The position numbers were made by a program, and so were the translations under genes. Below, in pieces: positions 29,184 to 30,311 of a stretch of DNA of 30,311 nucleotides. The notes beneath the pieces are model-generated. The model had not been told where the DNA came from and searched no databases. It saw only the letters and a program-made list of their open reading frames with translations. Every line of letters starts with the position of its first letter. The stretch's first letter is position 1. Source of the DNA: Oehlia diaphana (taxonomy: Eukaryota; Glomeromycota; Glomeromycetes; Glomerales; Glomeraceae); NCBI GenBank assembly GCA_003833135.1, contig QZLH01001176.1, positions 9,729 through 40,039 on the forward strand. The letters run 5' to 3'.

Positions 29184-29297
29184 TCACTCCCAACCCGCTA
29201 GTAAATGAAAAAACCAGTCATCCATGTAATACCAAAACAGTAAGCCCTCGAAAGGGGACATGAACTGAAGTCCATGTAAAGCTAAAGTATTAGCCTT
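29184..29297 (-). pseudogene. Short repeat-derived reading frame fragment
   Basis: A minus-strand frame of 37 codons ends in TGA at 29184-29186 and reads LALHGLQFMSPFEG, then LLFWYYMDDWFFHL, then LAGWE. Its composition is protein-like and rich in Trp, unlike chance frames in AT-rich DNA. From memory, similar strings occur in many short predicted proteins of Rhizophagus, which suggests a dispersed repeat. There is no start codon; a TGA precedes it directly, and a neighbouring frame (ATFERL) may be its shifted continuation. Function unknown. Confidence 0.35.
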
Positions 29298-29340
29298 TCA
29301 AATGTGGCCATCAAATGAGCAGGACACAAGTGACATCGAT

Positions 29341-29566
29341 CTTGGGAAGAAATTCATCATCAATTTAAAAGAAAATCATGAATTATGAGATTGGAATAAA
29401 TTGGTAAATCATCAGAAAATTGCTGTAAGTCTTTTCTATAAATATCAAATAATCTTGGGAAGAAATTCATTATCAATTTAAAAGAAAATCATGAATTATG
29501 AGATTGGAATAAATTGGTAAATCATCAGAAAATTGCTGTAAGTCTTTTCTATAAATATCAAATAAT
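29341..29566. repeat. Recent 113-bp tandem duplication
   Basis: 29341-29453 and 29454-29566 are identical except for one C/T difference (CATCATC in the first copy, CATTATC in the second). The block begins CTTGGGAAGAAATTC and ends TCAAATAAT. It ends about 53 bases before the start codon of the following gene. Confidence 0.92.
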
Positions 29567-29619
29567 CTGGTAATCTGATTAAGATTTTTCTTGTCACCCT
29601 TCTTTTTTTCGTCATCATA

Positions 29620-30311
29620 ATGGTATACAAAAAATATAACAATCAAAAATCTACGCCTAAAGAACGCATCAGGTTGACTCAAAAGAAGAACAAGTGCAAG
29701 TCACAAAAAACCTTTAATAAGCGGTTTTTCTTTCACAAAACTAAAAAAGAAAAGGAGGAGGGGAAGGAAACACAAAAATTATCTCAAAGGGCAGTTCGAG
29801 TGGCTTCTGAATTTTTTCTTCAAAATAAAGAACTTCGTGAAGAAATAATTCAACTATATCAAGAAGTTCAAGAACTTCAAGAAGAAGTACAAGTCTGGGA
29901 AGATTTTTCGATTATTAGGTCTTCTCAAGAATTTCAAGTACGACAAGAACTTCAACAGCAAGTTCAACAACTGCAACAACAATTATCGTCGCTCCAGGAG
30001 GAATTTCGAGAAGCTTCATCATGTGACAAATTAGTTGAACAACAACAAGCTCCTCCTCCTTCTTTTACCAATTCTAAGTATTATCAACTGGACGCAGAAA
30101 ATGAAATTATGTTGAATGAAATCCAAGAGCGAGATGATTTTATTCAACAACTTCGGAATGAAAGAGTAAATAAACATCTAGCCTTTCATCATCAGATTTC
30201 AGTTTTGAAGGAAAACTGTAATAGGTTACGTCAGGAGAGAAATACTGCGAACTATAGAGCTGAAGGGATAGTAGCTTTGCTTCGAAATAGAACTAATTCT
30301 CATAATCCTCC
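29620..30311 (+). CDS. Glutamine/glutamate-rich coiled-coil protein, N-terminal part (cut by window end)
   Basis: The frame is open from the ATG at 29620 (context ATAATGG, with A at -3 and G at +4) to the window edge, 230 codons with no stop. A pyrimidine-rich run (29588-29613) precedes the start. Residues 1-60 are strongly basic (MVYKKYNNQKSTPKERIRL, then KKTKKEKEEGKE), possibly a nuclear-localisation or nucleic-acid-binding region. From about 65 to 135 there is heptad-like coiled coil (LREEIIQLYQEVQELQEEVQ, then QELQQQVQQLQQQ). A short Pro-rich break (QAPPPSF) follows, and then a second helical stretch with IQERDDFIQQLRNERVN and LKENCNRLRQERN. GC content is clearly above the flanks, which supports real coding sequence. 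I do not recognise a family. It could be a structural or adaptor protein, or a protein associated with a mobile element. Confidence 0.75.
   Translation, partial: MVYKKYNNQKSTPKERIRLTQKKNKCKSQKTFNKRFFFHKTKKEKEEGKETQKLSQRAVRVASEFFLQNKELREEIIQLYQEVQELQEEVQVWEDFSIIRSSQEFQVRQELQQQVQQLQQQLSSLQEEFREASSCDKLVEQQQAPPPSFTNSKYYQLDAENEIMLNEIQERDDFIQQLRNERVNKHLAFHHQISVLKENCNRLRQERNTANYRAEGIVALLRNRTNSHNP

Noticed and set aside
29473..29682. 69-codon minus-strand frame overlapping the duplication and the coiled-coil start
   Set aside because: It is antisense to a better-supported gene and partly made of the duplicated non-coding block.

Overview
The window is about 30 kb of very AT-rich nuclear DNA from a eukaryote, most likely an arbuscular mycorrhizal fungus close to Rhizophagus (Glomeromycotina). 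This rests on short GT-AG introns of 76-103 bases, a Sel1-repeat protein, two protein kinase genes carrying the Cys-cluster plus WTSGN module common in that group, many transposon remnants, and long AT-rich gene-poor spacers. The species is inferred from gene families and was not verified by search.

Left end (1-3233): a transposon graveyard. A Tc1/mariner-like element with a broken transposase ends at 916. A second, truncated copy of the same element starts directly at an ambiguous base (1796) and abuts the 3' half of a broken hAT-type transposase gene, whose element end appears to lie at 3233. From 3234 to about 5700 there is AT-rich spacer with a few hairpins.

Centre-left (5700-9842): a promoter region with a telomere-like motif, two CACGTG boxes, a heat-shock-element-like palindrome and a pyrimidine tract leads into a single-exon gene for a 1199-residue Sel1-repeat protein. 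Its 27 repeats are largely organised as a three-repeat (about 108-residue) higher-order unit. From 9843 to 13680 the spacer holds two small inverted-repeat elements and one about 850-bp element with 54-60-bp terminal inverted repeats that carries a broken nuclease-like gene fragment.

Centre-right (13682-25573): an apparently intact multi-exon TKL-like kinase gene (13811-15641, five exons including a 12-base microexon), a two-exon Ulp1/C48-type cysteine protease gene (18388-19598), and a second kinase gene in the same orientation (23895-25573). That second gene shares the exon layout and microexon of the first but is broken by two deletions, so it reads as a decayed paralogue. Long stretches between them hold no recognisable gene.

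Right end (25574-30311): a probable pogo-like transposon terminus, a 172-bp satellite array (about 6.5 copies), AT-rich simple repeats, a short repeat-derived reading frame on the minus strand, a fresh 113-bp tandem duplication, and the start of a coiled-coil protein gene that runs off the window end.

The genes do not form an operon or pathway. The Sel1 protein, kinases and Ulp1-like protease belong to families that are expanded in these fungi and could act in signalling or protein turnover, but nothing here shows that they work together.
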